From Perilla frutescens (lineage: Eukaryota > Streptophyta > Magnoliopsida > Lamiales > Lamiaceae): 64,000 nt of DNA. Positions 1-11,891 of this stretch are shown one piece after another. The position numbers were made by a program, and so were the translations under genes. How positions within the stretch are numbered: the first letter of the stretch is position 1; each line of letters begins with the position of its first letter. The stretch is taken from the NCBI GenBank assembly GCA_026008535.1, contig BRKX01000009.1, positions 65,817,720 to 65,881,719 on the forward strand. Direction: 5' to 3'. The notes under the pieces are model-generated. The model ran no database searches and had not been told where the DNA came from. It saw only the letters and a program-made list of their open reading frames with translations.

Positions 1-13
1 TTGAATACTAGAG

Positions 14-331
14 TCCATTATGAATAAATCCATATGATCATATATGCCTAATCGGTCCACTTTTGGAAAAATCAAATTTTTCGCGCCGTTTTCTGGCAGT
101 CGTCTGTAAAATGGCTATAACTCTCTCCAGAAGTAAGATTTACCCATGATTCTTATTGCGTTGGATTTCTAACTCAAATATATACCCTACAAGAAGTTCA
201 AATGGAAGAAACTCCGTTTGAGTCAACCTCTAGGTGTTTATCAAGTTGATTTCCACAACCGTCGCCTCTTCTGTAGGGATCGGGGTGAACGTCGGGTTTT
301 TGATTGAGTCTAGCATTTTTGATCACTATAG
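14..331. repeat. Truncated satellite monomer (318 bp), palindrome lost
   Basis: This first monomer lacks 43 bp compared with its closest relative at 2500-2860. The A/T tract (ending near 81) runs into cgcgccgttttctgg, so the whole palindrome and the following ggccggtggcc segment are missing. It shares private variants with 2500-2860: cggtccacttttgg near the start, atataccc, and ctccgtttgag. The two markers are 2486 bp apart, which equals seven monomers minus the 43-bp deletion plus one 2-bp insertion. Confidence 0.9.
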
Positions 332-2860
332 TCCATTATGAATCAATCAATATTATCATATATGCCTAATCTGTCCACTTTTGAAAAAATCAAATTTTTG
401 AGCCCGCCCAAAGGGGTACTCCTTTGGTCGGTGGCCAGATTTGGCCCCGTTTTCTGGCAGCCGTCAGTAAAACGGCTAGAACTCTCTCCAGAAGTAAGAT
501 TTACCCATGATTCTTGTTGCGTTGGATTTCTAACTCAAATATCTACCCTACAAAAAGTTCAAATTGAAGAAACTCCTTTTGAGTCAACCTCTAGGTGATT
601 ATCAAGTTGATTTCTACAACCGTCGCCTCTTATGTAGGGATCGGGGTGAACGTCGGGTTTTTCATTGAGTCTAGCATTTTTGAACACTAGAGTCCATTAT
701 GAATCAATCCATATGATCATATATGCCTAATCCGTCCACTTTTGAAAAAATTAAATTTTTGAGCCCGCCTAAAGGGGTACCCCTTTGGCCGGTGGCCAGA
801 TTTGGCCCCGTTTTCTAGCAGCCGTCAGTAAAACGGCTGTAACTCTCTCCAGAAGTAAGCTTTACCCTTTATTCTTGTTGCGTTGGATTTTTAACTCAAA
901 TATCTACCCTACAAAAAGTTCAAATGGAAGAAACTCCTTTTGAGTCAACCTTTAGGTGATTATCAAGTTGATTTCTACAACCGTCGCCTCTTATGTAGGG
1001 ATGGCGGTGAACGTCGGGTTTTTCATTGAGTCTAGCATTTTTGAACACTAGAGTCCATTATGAATCAATCCATATGATCATATATGCCTAATCCGTCCAC
1101 TTTTGAAAAAATCAAATTTTTGAGCCCGCCCAAAGGGGTACCCCTTTGGCCGGTGGCCAGATTTGACCCCGTTTTCTGACAGCCGTCAGTAAAACGGTTA
1201 TAACTCTCTCCAGAAGTAAGATTTACCCTTGATTCTTATTGCCTTGGATTCCTAACTCAAATATCTACCCTACAAAAAGTTTAAATGGAAGAAACTCCTT
1301 TTGAGTCAACCTCTAGGTGTTTATCAAGTAGATTTCCACAACCGTCACCTCTTATGTAGGGATCGCGGTGAACGTCGGGTTTTTCATTGAGTCTAGCATT
1401 TTTAATCACTAGAATCCATTATGAATCAATCCATATGATCATATATGCCTAATCCGTCCACTTTTGAAAAAATCAAATTTTTGAGCCCGCCCAAAGGGGT
1501 AACCCTTTGGCCGGTGGCCAAATTTGGCTCCGTTTTCTGGCAGCCGTCTGTAAAACGGCTATAACTCTCTCCAGAAGTAAACTTTACCCATGATTCTTGT
1601 TGCGTTGGATTTCTAACTCAAATATCTACCCTACAAAAAGTTCAAATGGAAGAAACTCCTTTTGAGTCAACCTCTAGGTGATTATCAAGTTGATTTCTAC
1701 AATCGTGGCCTCTTATGTAGGGATCGGGGTGAACGTCGGGTTTTTCATTGAGTCTAGCATTTTTGAACACTAGAGTCCATTATGAATAAATCAATATGAT
1801 CATATATGCCAAATCCGTCCAATTTTGAAAAAATCAAATTTTTGAGCCCGCCCAAACGGGTAACCCTTTGGCCGGTGGCCAGATTTTGCTCCGTTTTCTG
1901 GCAGCCGTCAGTAAAACGGCTAGAACTCTCTCCAGAAGTAAGATTTACCCATTATTCTTGTTGCGTTGGATTTCTAACTCAAATATCTACCCTACAAAAA
2001 GTTCGAATGGAAGAAACTCCTTTTGAGTCAACCTCTAGGTGTTTATCAAGTTGATTTCCACAACCGTTGCCTCTTATGTAGGGATCGGGGTGAACGTCGG
2101 GTTTTTGATTGAGTCTAGCATTTTTGAATACTAGAGTCCATTATGAATCAATCCATATGACCATATATGCCTAATCCGTCCACTTTTGAAAAAATCAAAT
2201 TTTTGAGCCCGCCCAAAGGGGTACCCCTTTGGCCGGTGGCCAGATTTGGCCTCGTTTTCTGGCAGCCGTCAGTAAAACGGCTATAACTCTCTCTCCAGAA
2301 GTAAGCTTTACCCGTGATTCTTGCTGCGTTGGATTCCTAACTCAAATATCTACCCTACAAAAAGTTCAAATGGAAGAAACTCCTTTTGAGTCAACCTCTA
2401 GGTGATTATCATGTTGATTTCCACAACCGTCGCCTCTTATGTAGGGATCGGGGTGAACGTCGGGTTTTTCATTTAGTCTAGCATTTTTGAATACTAGAGT
2501 CCATTATGAATAAATCCATATGATCATATATGCCTAATCGGTCCACTTTTGGAAAAATCAAATTTTTGAGACCGCCCAAAGGGCTACCCCTTTGGCCGGT
2601 GGCCAGATTTGGCCCCGTTTTCTGGCAGCCGTCAGTAAAATGGCTATAACTCTCTTCAGAAGTAAGATTTACCCATGATTCTTATTGCGTTGGATTTCTA
2701 ACTCAAATATATACCCTACAATAAGTTCAAATGGAAGAAACTCCGTTTGAGTCAACCTCTAGGTGTTTATCAAGTTGATTTCCACAACCGTCGCCTCTTC
2801 TGTAGGGATCGGGGTGAATGTCGGGTTTTTGATTGAGTCTAGCATTTTTGATCACTAGAG
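332..2860. repeat. Seven mixed monomers, no clear local HOR
   Basis: Markers fall at 332, 693, 1054, 1415, 1776, 2137 and 2500. One unit (2137-2499) is 363 bp because of a doubled ct in ctctctctcc near 2287. The monomers at 1054-2136 are relatives of 9006-10087 and 10810-11891. Diagnostic words are agaatcc with ggtggccaaatttgg in the 1415 unit, and gccaaatccgtccaattt with gttcgaatgg in the 1776 unit. The 2500 unit pairs with the truncated first monomer. Confidence 0.85.
711..722. other. 12-bp palindrome ATATGATCATAT (representative copy)
   Basis: It is present near the start of monomers of the catatgatcatat class. In the other major class this segment reads catattatcatat, which breaks the symmetry. 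It is a useful two-state class marker along the array. Confidence 0.75.
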
Positions 2861-5389
2861 TCCATTATGAATAAATCCATATGATCATATATGCCTAATC
2901 CGTCCACTTTTGAAAAAATCAAATTTTTGAGCCCGCCTAATGGGGTACCCCTTTGGCCGGTGGCAAGATTTGGCCCCGTTTTCTAGCAGCCGTCAGTAAA
3001 ACGGCTATAACTCTCTCCAGAAGTAAGCTTTACCCGTAATTCTTGTTGCGTTGGATTTCTAACTCAAATATCTACCCTACAAAAAGTTCAAATGGAAGAA
3101 ACTCTTTTTGAGTCAACCTCTAGGTGATTATCAAGTTGATTTCTACAACCGTCGCCTCTTATGTAGGGATCGGGGTGAACGACGGGTTTTTCATTGAGTC
3201 TAGCATTTTTGAACAATAGAGTCCATTATGAATCAATCCATATGATCATATATGCCTAATCCGTCCATTTTTGAAAAAATTAAATTTTTGAGCCCGCCTA
3301 AAGGGGTACCCCTTTGGCCGGTGGCCAGATTTGGCCCCGTTTTCTAGCAGTCGTCAGTAAAACGGCTATAACTCTCTCCAGATGTAAGCTTTACCCTTGA
3401 TTCTTGTTGCGTTGGATTTTTAACTCAAATATCTACCCTACAAAAAGTTCAAATGGAAGAAACTCCTTTTGAGTCAACCTTTAGGTGATTATCAAGTTGA
3501 TTTCTACAACCGTCGCCTCTTATGTAGGGATCGCGGTGAACGTCGGGTTTTTCATTGAGTCTAGCATTTTTAATCACTAGAGTCCATTATGAATCAATCC
3601 ATATGATCATATATGCCTAATCCGTCCACTTTTGAAAAAATCAAATTTTTGAGCCCGCCCAAAGGGGTACCCCCTTTGGCCGGTGGCCAGATTTGGCCCC
3701 GTTTTCTGACAGCCGTCAGTAAAACGGCTATAACTCTCTCCAGAAGTAAGATTTACCCATGATTCTTATTGCGTTGGATTTCTAACTCAAATATCTACCC
3801 TACAAAAAGTTCAAATGGAAGAAACTCCATTTGAGTCAACCTCTAGGTGTTTATCAAGTTGATTTCCACAACAGTCACCTCTTCTGTAGGGATCGGGGCG
3901 AACGTCGGGTTTTTCATTGAGTCTAGCATTTTTGATCACTAGAGTCCATTATGAATCAATCAATATTATCATATATGCCTAATCCGTCCACTTTTGAAAA
4001 AATCAAATTTTTGAGCCCGCCTAATGGGGTACCCCTTTGGCCGGTGGCAAGATTTGGCCCCGTTTTCTAGCAGCCGTCAGTAAAACGGCTATAACTCTCT
4101 CCAGAAGTAAGCTTTACCCGTAATTCTTGTTGCGTTGGATTTCTAACTCAAATATCTACCCTACAAAAAGTTCAAATGGAAGAAAGTCTTTTTGAGTCAA
4201 CCTCTAGGTGATTATCAAGTTGATTTCTACAACCGTCGCGTCTTATGTAGGGATCGGGGTGAACGTCGGGTTTTTCATTGAGTCTAGCATTTTTGAACAC
4301 TAGAGTCCATTATGAATCAATCCATATGATCATATATGCCTAATCCGTCCACTTTTGAAAAAATTAAATTTTTGAGCCCGCCTAAAGGGGTACCCCTTTG
4401 GCCGGTGGCCAGATTTGGCCCCGTTTTCTAGCAGTCGTCAGTAAAACGGCTATAACTCTCTCCAGAAGTAAGCTTTACCCTTGATTCTTGTTGCGTTGGA
4501 TTTTTAACTCAAATATCTACCCTACAAAAAGTTCAAATGGAAGAAACTCCTTTTGAGTCAACCTTTAGGTGATTATCAAGTTGATTTCTACAACCGTCGC
4601 CTCTTATGTAGGGATCGCGGTGAACGTCGGGTTTTTCATTGAGTCTAGCATTTTTAATCACTAGAGTCCATTATGAATCAATCCATATGATCATATATGC
4701 CTAATCCGTCCACTTTTGAAAAAATCAAATTTTTGAGCCCGCCCAAAGGGGTACCCCCTTTGGCCGGTGGCCAGATTTGGCCCCGTTTTCTGACAGCCGT
4801 CAGTAAAACGGCTATAACTCTCTCCAGAAGTAAGATTTACCCATGATTCTTATTGCGTTGGATTTCTAACTCAAATATCTACCCTACAAAAAGTTCAAAT
4901 GGAAGAAACTCCATTTGAGTCAACCTCTAGGTGTTTATCAAGTTGATTTCCACAACAGTCGCCTCTTCTGTAGGGATCGGGGCGAACGTCGGGTTTTTCA
5001 TTGAGTCTAGCATTTTTGATCACTAGAGTCCATTATGAATCAATCAATATTATCATATATGTCTAATCCGTCCACTATTGAAAAAATCAAATTTTTGAGC
5101 CCGCCCAAAGGGGTACTCCTTTGGCCGGTGGCCAGATTTGGCCCCGTTTTCTGGCAGCCGTCAGTAAAACGGCTAGAACTCTCTCCAGAAGTAAGATTTA
5201 CCCATGATTCTTGTTGCGTTGGATTTCTAACTCAAATATCTACCCTACAAAAAGTTTAAATGGAAGAAACTCCTTTTGAGTCAACCTCTAGGTGATTATC
5301 AAGTTGATTTCTACAACCGTCACCTCTTATGTAGGGATCGGGGTGAACGTCGGGTTTTTCATTGAGTCTAGCATTTTTGAACACTAGAG
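2861..5389. repeat. 3-monomer HOR (1084 bp), two copies plus a partial third
   Basis: Copy 1 is 2861-3944 and copy 2 is 3945-5028. The unit's first monomer carries cctaatgggg, ggtggcaag and cccgtaattc. The second carries attaaattt, ctagcagtcgtc and cctttagg. The third carries an extra C (gtacccccttt), ctccatttgag, acaacagtc and ggggcgaac. These variants recur in the same order at +1084 bp. The monomer at 5029-5389 starts like the first monomer of copy 2 (caatcaatattatc) and then departs from it. Confidence 0.88.
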
Positions 5390-6111
5390 TCCATTATGAA
5401 TCAATCCATATGATCATATATGCCTAATCCGTCCACTTTTGAAAAAATTAAATTTTTGAGCCCGCCTAAAGGGGTACCCCTTTGGCCGGTGGCCAGATTT
5501 GGCCCCGTTTTCTGACAGCCGTCAGTAAAACGGCTATAACTCTCTCCAGAAGTAAGATTTACCCATGATTCTTATTACGTTGGATTTCTAACTCAAATAT
5601 CTACCCTACAAAAAGTTCAAATGGAAGAAACTCCATTTGAGTCAACCTCTAGGTGTTTATCAAGTTGATTTCCACAACAGTCGCCTCTTCTATAGGGATC
5701 GGGGCGAACGTCGGGTTTTTCATTGAGTCTAGCATTTTTGAACACTAAAGTCCATTATGAATCAATCCATATGATCATATATGCCTAATCCGTCCACTTT
5801 TGAAAAAATTAAATTTTTGAGCCCGCCTAAAGGGGTACCCCTTTGGCCGGTGGCCAGATTTGGCCCCGTTTTCTAGCAGTCGTCAGTAAAACGGCTAGAA
5901 CTCTCTCCAGAAGTAAGATTTACCCATGATTCTTGTCGCGTTGGATTTCTAACTCAAATATCTACCCTACAAAAAGTTCAAATGGAAGAAACTCCTTTTG
6001 AGTCAACCTCTAGGTGATTATCAAGTTGATTTCTACAACCGTCACCTCTTATGTAGGGATCGGGGTGAACGTCGGGTTTTTCATTGAGTCTAGCATTTTT
6101 GATCACTACAG
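5390..6111. repeat. Two mosaic monomers derived from the adjacent 3-mer HOR
   Basis: The unit 5390-5750 begins like the second HOR monomer (attaaattt, cctaaagg). From about 5514 it matches the third HOR monomer (ctgacagccg, ctccatttgag, acaacagtc, ggggcgaac). The unit 5751-6111 begins like the second HOR monomer through ctagcagtcgtc (about 5880) and then continues like the 5029 unit (ggctagaac, acccatgattcttg). Both look like products of crossover or conversion between neighbours. Confidence 0.8.
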
Positions 6112-8644
6112 TCCATTAAGAATCAATCCATATGATCATATATGCCTAATCTATCCACTTTTGAAAAAATCAAATTTTTGAGCCCGCCCAAAGGGGTACC
6201 CCTTTGGCCGGTGGCCAGATTAGGCCCCGTTTTCTGGCAGCCATCAGTAAAACGGCTAGAACTATCTCCAGAAGTAAGATTTACCCATGATTCTTGTTGC
6301 GTTGGATTTCTCACTCAAATATCTACCATACAAAAAGTTCAAATGGAAGAAACTTCTTTTGAGTCAACCTCTAGGTGTTTATCAAGTTGATTTCCACAAT
6401 CGTCGCCTCTTATTTAGGGATCGGGGTGAACGTCGGGTTTTTCATTGAGTCTAGCATTTTTGAACACTAGAGTCCATTATGAATCAATCCATATGATCAT
6501 ATTTGCCTAATCCGTCCACTTTTGAAAAAATCCAATTTTTAAGCCCGCCTAAAGGGGTAACCCTTTTTTGCCGGTGGCCAGATTTGGCCTCGTTTTCTGG
6601 CAGCCGTCAGTAAAACGGCTATAACTCTCTCCAGAAGTAAGATTTACCCGCGATTCTTATTGCGTTGGATTTCTAACTCAAATATCTACCCCACAAAAAG
6701 TTTAAATGGAAGAAACTCCTTTTGAGTCAACCTCTAGGTGTTTATCAAGTTGATTTCCACAACCGTCACCTCTTATGTAGGGATCGCGGTGAACGTCGGG
6801 TTTTACATTGAGTCTAGCATTTTTGAACACTAGAGTCCATTATGAATCAATCCATATGATCATATTTGCCTAATCCGTCCACTTTTGAAAAAATCTAATT
6901 TTTGAGCCCGCCTAAAGGGGTAACCCTTTTTTGCCGGTGGCCAGATTTGGCCCCGTTTTCTGGTAGCCGTCAGTAAAACGGCAATAACTCTCTCCAGAAG
7001 TAAGATTTACCCGCGATTCTTATTGCGTTGGATTTCTAACTCAAATATCTACCCTACAAAAAGTTCAAATGGAAGAAACTCCTTTTGAGTCAACCTCTAG
7101 GTGTTTATCAAGTTGATTTCCACAACCGTCGCCTCTTATGTAGGGATCGCGGTGAACGTCGGGTTTTTCATTGAGTCTAGTATTTTTGAACACTAGAGTC
7201 CATTATGAATCAATCCATATGATCATATATGCCTAATCCGTCCACTTTTGAAAAAATTAAATTTTTGAGCCCGCCTAAAGGGGTACCCCTTTGGCCGGTG
7301 GCCAGATTTGGTCCTGTTTTCTAGCAGCTGTCAGTAAAACGGCTATAACTTTCTCCAGAAGTAAGCTTTACCCGTGATTCTTGTTGCGTTGGATTTTAAC
7401 TCAAATATCGACCCTACAAAAAGTTCAAATGAAAGAAACTCCTTTTGAGTCAACCTCTAGGTAATTATCAAGTTGATTTCCACAACCGTCGCCTCTTATG
7501 TAGGGATCGGGGTGAACGTCGGGTTTTTCATTGAGTCTAGCATTTTTGATCACTACAGTCCATTAAGAATCAATCCATATGATCATATATGCCTAATCTA
7601 TCCACTTTTGAAAAAATCAAATTTTTGAGCCCGCCCAAAGGGGTACCCCTTTGGCCGGTGGCCAGATTTGGTCCTGTTTTCTAGCAGCTGTCAGTAAAAC
7701 GGCTATAACTTTCTCCAGAAGTAAGCTTTACCCGTGATTCTTGTTGCGTTGGATTTTAACTCAAATATCGACCCTACAAAAAGTTCAAATGAAAGAAACT
7801 CCTTTTGAGTCAACCTCTAGGTAATTATCAAGTTGATTTCCACAACCGTCGCCTCTTATTTAGGGATCGGGGTGAACGTCGGGTTTTTCATTGAGTCTAG
7901 CATTTTTGAACACTAGAGTCCATTATGAATCAATCCATATGATCATATTTGCCTAATCCGTCCACTTTTGAAAAAATCCAATTTTTAAGCCCGCCTAAAG
8001 GGGTAACCCTTTTTTGCCGGTGGCCAGATTTGGCCTCGTTTTCTGGCAGCCGTCAGTAAAACGGCTATAACTCTCTCCAGAAGTAAGATTTACCCGCGAT
8101 TCTTATTGCGTTGGATTTCTAACTCAAATATCTACCCCAAAAAAAGTTTAAATGGAAGAAACTCCTTTTGAGTGAACCTCTAGGTGTTTATCAAGTTGAT
8201 TTCCACAACCGTCACCTCTTATGTAGGGATCGCGGTGAACGTCGGGTTTTACATTGAGTCTAGCATTTTTGAACACTAGAGTCCATTATGAATCAATCCA
8301 TATGATCATATTTGCCTAATCCGTCCACTTTTGAAAAAATCTAATTTTTGAGCCCGCCTAAAGGGGTAACCCTTTTTTGCCAGTGGCCAGATTTGGCCCC
8401 GTTTTCTGGCAGCCGTCAGTAAAACGACTATAACTCTCTCCAGAAGTAAGATTTACCCGCGATTCTTATTGCGTTGGATTTCTAACTCAAATATCTACCC
8501 TACAAAAAGTTCAAATGGAAGAAACTCCTTTTGAGTCAACCTCTAGGTGTTTATCAAGTTGATTTCCACAACCGTCGCCTCTTATGTAGGGATCGCGGTG
8601 AACGTCGGGTTTTTCATTGAGTCTAGTATTTTTGAACATTAGTG
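6112..8644. repeat. 4-monomer HOR (about 1447 bp), nearly two copies
   Basis: Copy 1 is 6112-7558. Copy 2 starts at 7559 and continues through 8644. The units at 6473 and 7919 share tttgcctaatcc, aatccaattttt, a run of six T in aacccttttttgcc and cccgcgattc. The units at 6836 and 8282 share aatctaattttt and the same T run. The T-run monomers are 363 bp long. The spacing of matching units is 1446 bp. The first monomer of copy 2 is a mosaic and is listed separately. Confidence 0.87.
7559..7918. repeat. Mosaic monomer with an internal conversion tract
   Basis: The start matches the 6112 unit: actacagtccattaagaatc, ctaatctatcc, cccgccca. The middle matches the immediately preceding 7199 unit: ggtcctgttttctagcagctg, actttctcc, ggattttaac with one T missing, atcgaccc, gaaagaaac, ggtaattatc. 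The end reverts to the 6112 unit (cttatttaggg near 7857). Boundaries fall at about 7635-7671 and 7830-7859, so roughly 160-220 bp appear to have been copied from the left neighbour. Confidence 0.85.
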
Positions 8645-11600
8645 TCCATTATGAATAAATCCATATGATCATATATGCCTAATCCGTCCACTTTTGAAAT
8701 AATCAAATTTTTGAGCCCGCCTAATGGGGTACCCCTTTGGCCGGTGGCAAGATTTGGCCCCGTTTTCTAGCAGCCGTTAGTAAAACGGCTATAACTCTCT
8801 CCAGAAGTAAGCTTTACCCGTGATTCTTGTTGCGTTGGATTTCTAACTCAAATATCTACCCTACAAAAAGTTCAAATGGAAGAAACTCTTTTTGAATCAA
8901 CCTCTAGGTGTTTATCAAGTTGATTTCCACAACCGTCGCCTCTTATGTAGGGATCGGGGTGAACGTCGGGTTTTTCATTGAGTCTTTCATTTTTGAAAAC
9001 TAGGGTCCATTATGAATCAATCCATATGATCATATATGCCTAATCCATCCACTTTTCAAAAAAATCAAATTTTTTAGCGCGCTCAAAGGGGAACCCTCTG
9101 GCCGGTGGCCAGATTTGGCCCCGTTTTCTGGCAGCCGTCAATAAAACAGCTATAACTCTCTCCAGAAGTAAGATTTACCCATGATTCTTATTGCGTTGGA
9201 TTTCTAACTCAAATATCTACCCTACAAAAAGTTCAAATGGAAGAAACTCCTTTTGAGTCAACCTCTAGTGTTTATCAAGTAGATTTCCACAACCGTCGCC
9301 TCTTATGTAGGGATCGCGGTGAACGTCGGGTTTTTGATTGAGTCTAGCATTTTTAATCACTAGAATCCATTATGAATCAATCCATATGATCATATATGCC
9401 TAATCCGTCCACTTTTGAAAAAATCAAATTTTTGAGCCCGCCCAAAGGGGTAACCCTTTGGCCGGTGGCCAAATTTGGCCCCGTTTTCTGGCAGCCGTCT
9501 GTAAAACGGCTTTAACTCTCTCCAGAAGTAAACTTTACCCGTGATTCTTGTTGCGTTGGATTTTTAACTCAAATATCTACCCTACAAAAAGTTCAAATGG
9601 AAGAAACTCCTTTTGAGTCAACCTCTAGGTGATTATCAAGTTGATTTCTACAATCGTCGCCTCTTATGTAGGGATCGGGGTGAACGTCGGGTTTTTCATT
9701 GAGTCTAGCATTTTTGAACATTAGAGTCCATTATGAATAAATCCATATGATCATATATGCCAAATCCGTCCAATTTTGAAAAAATCAAATTTTTGAGCCC
9801 GCCCAAACGGGTAACCCTTTGGCCGGTGGCCAGATTTTGCTCCGTTTTCTGGCAGCCGTCAGTAAAACGGCTAGAACTCTCTCCAGAAGTAAGATTTACC
9901 CATTATTCTTGTTGCGTTGGATTTATAACTCAAATATCTACCCTACAAAAAGTTCGAATGGAAGAAACTCCTTTTGAGTCAACCTCTAGGTGTTTATCAA
10001 GTTGATTTCCACAACCGTCGCCTCTTATGTAGGGATCGGGGTGAACGTCGGGTTTTTCATTGAGTCTAGCATTTTTGATCACTATAGTCCATTATGAATC
10101 AATCAATATTATCATATATGCCTAATCCATCCACTTTTGAAAAAATCAAATTTTTGAGCCCGCCCAAAGGGGTACCCCTTTGGCCGGTGGCCAGATTTGA
10201 CCCCGTTTTCTGACAGCCGTCAGTAAAACGGTTATAACTCTCTCCAGAAGTAAGATTTACCCGCGATTCTTATTGCGTTGGATTTCTAACTCAAATATCT
10301 ACCCTACAAAAAGTTCAAATGGAAGAAACTCCTTTTGAGTCAACCTCTAGGTGTTTATCAAGTTGATTTCCACAACCGTCGCCTCTTATGTAGGGATCGT
10401 GGTGAACGTCGGGTTTTTCATTGAGTCTAGTATTTTTGAACACAAGAGTCCATTATGAATAAATCCATATGATCATATATGCCTAATCCGTCCACTTTTG
10501 AAAAAATCAAATTTTTGAGCCCGCCTAAAGGGGTACCCCTTTGGCCGGTGGCAAGATTTGGCCCCGTTTTCTAGCAGCCGTCAGTAAAACGGTTATAACT
10601 CTCTCCAGAAGTAAGCTTTACCCGTGATTCTTGTTGCGTTGGATTTCAAACTCAAATATCTACCCTACAAAAAGTTCAAATGGAAGAAACTCTTTTTGAA
10701 TCAACCTCTAGGTGTTTATCAAGTTGATTTCCACAACCGTCGCCTCTTATGTAGGGATCGGGGTGAACGTCGGGTTTTTCATTGAGTCTTTCATTTTTGA
10801 ACACTAGGGTCCATTATGAATAAATCCATATGATCATATATGCCTAATCCATCCACTTTTGAAAAAATCAAATTTTTGAGCAGCCTCAAAGGGGAACCCT
10901 TTGGCCGATGGCCAGATTTGGCCCCGTTTTCTCGCAGCCGTCAATAAAACAGCTATAACTTTCTCCAGAAGTAAGATTTAACCATGATTCTTATTGCGTT
11001 GGATTTCTAACTCAAATATCTACCCTACAAAAAGTTCAAATGGAAGAAACTCCTTTTGAGTCAACCTCTAGGTGTTTATCAAGTAGATTTCCACAACCGT
11101 CACCTCTTATGTAGGGATCGCGGTGAACGTCGGGTTTTTCATTGAGTCTAGCATTTTTAATCACTAGAATCCATTATGAATCAATCCATATGATCATATA
11201 TGCCTAATCCATCCACTTTTGAAAAAATCAAATTTTTGAGCCCGCCCAAAGGGGTAACCCTTTGGCCGGTGGCCAAATTTGGCCCCGTTTTCTGGCAGCC
11301 GTCTGTAAAACGGCTATAACTCTCTCCAGAAGTAAACTTTACACATGATTCTTGTTGCGTTGGATTTCTAACTCAAATATCTACCCTACAAAAAGTTCAA
11401 ATGGAAGAAACTCCTTTTGAGTCAACCTCTAAGTGATTATCAAGTTGATTTCTACAATCGTGGCCTCTTATGTAGGGATCGGGGTGAACGTCGGGTTTTT
11501 CATTGAGTCTAGCATTTTTGAACACTAGAGTCCATTATGAATAAATCCATATGATCATATATGCCAAATCCGTCCAATTTTGAAAAAATCAAATTTTTGA

Positions 11601-11891
11601 GCCCGCCCAAACGGGTAACCCTTTGGCCGGTGGCCAGATTTTGCTCCGTTTTCTGGCAGCCGTCAGTAAAACGGCTAGAACTCTCTCCAGAAGTAATATT
11701 TACCCATTATTCTTGTTGCGTTGGATTTCTAACTCAAATATCTACCCTATAAAAATTTCGAATGGAAGAAACTCCTTTTGAGTCAACCTCTAGGTGTTTA
11801 TCAAGTTGATTTCCACAACCGTCGCCTCTTATGTAGGGATCGCGGTGAACGTCGGGTTTTTCATTGAGTCTAGCATTTTTAATCACTAGAA
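8645..11891. repeat. 5-monomer HOR (1804 bp), two partial copies
   Basis: Monomers at 8645, 9006, 9366 and 9727 correspond in order to those at 10449, 10810, 11170 and 11531. Shared marks are ggtggcaag with tgagtctttcat; actagggtcc with gaaccct and aagtagatttcc; agaatcc with ggccaaatttgg; and gccaaatccgtccaattt with gttcgaatgg. The fifth monomer (10088-10448) does not match its expected counterpart at 11892, so the copies are not complete. Confidence 0.87.

Noticed and set aside
338..598. Open frame of 86 codons, and similar frames at 1806-2054, 5035-5259, 6142-6390, 9757-10005, 11561-11752, 13368-13616 and 61393-61611
   Set aside because: Each is one satellite monomer read in the same frame. 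Most monomers have a TAA (ctataac) or a TGA or TAG (ctgacag, ctagcag) in that frame. There is no start context, no known domain and no neighbouring gene structure. These are chance frames, not genes.
6123..6314. Minus-strand open frame of 63 codons
   Set aside because: It is the antisense of the same monomer segment as the plus-strand frame at 6142 and has no independent support.
6413..6419. Plant telomere unit tttaggg, also at 7859-7865
   Set aside because: It occurs once in each of two related monomers through a single substitution (cttatgtaggg to cttatttaggg). There is no tandem telomeric run.
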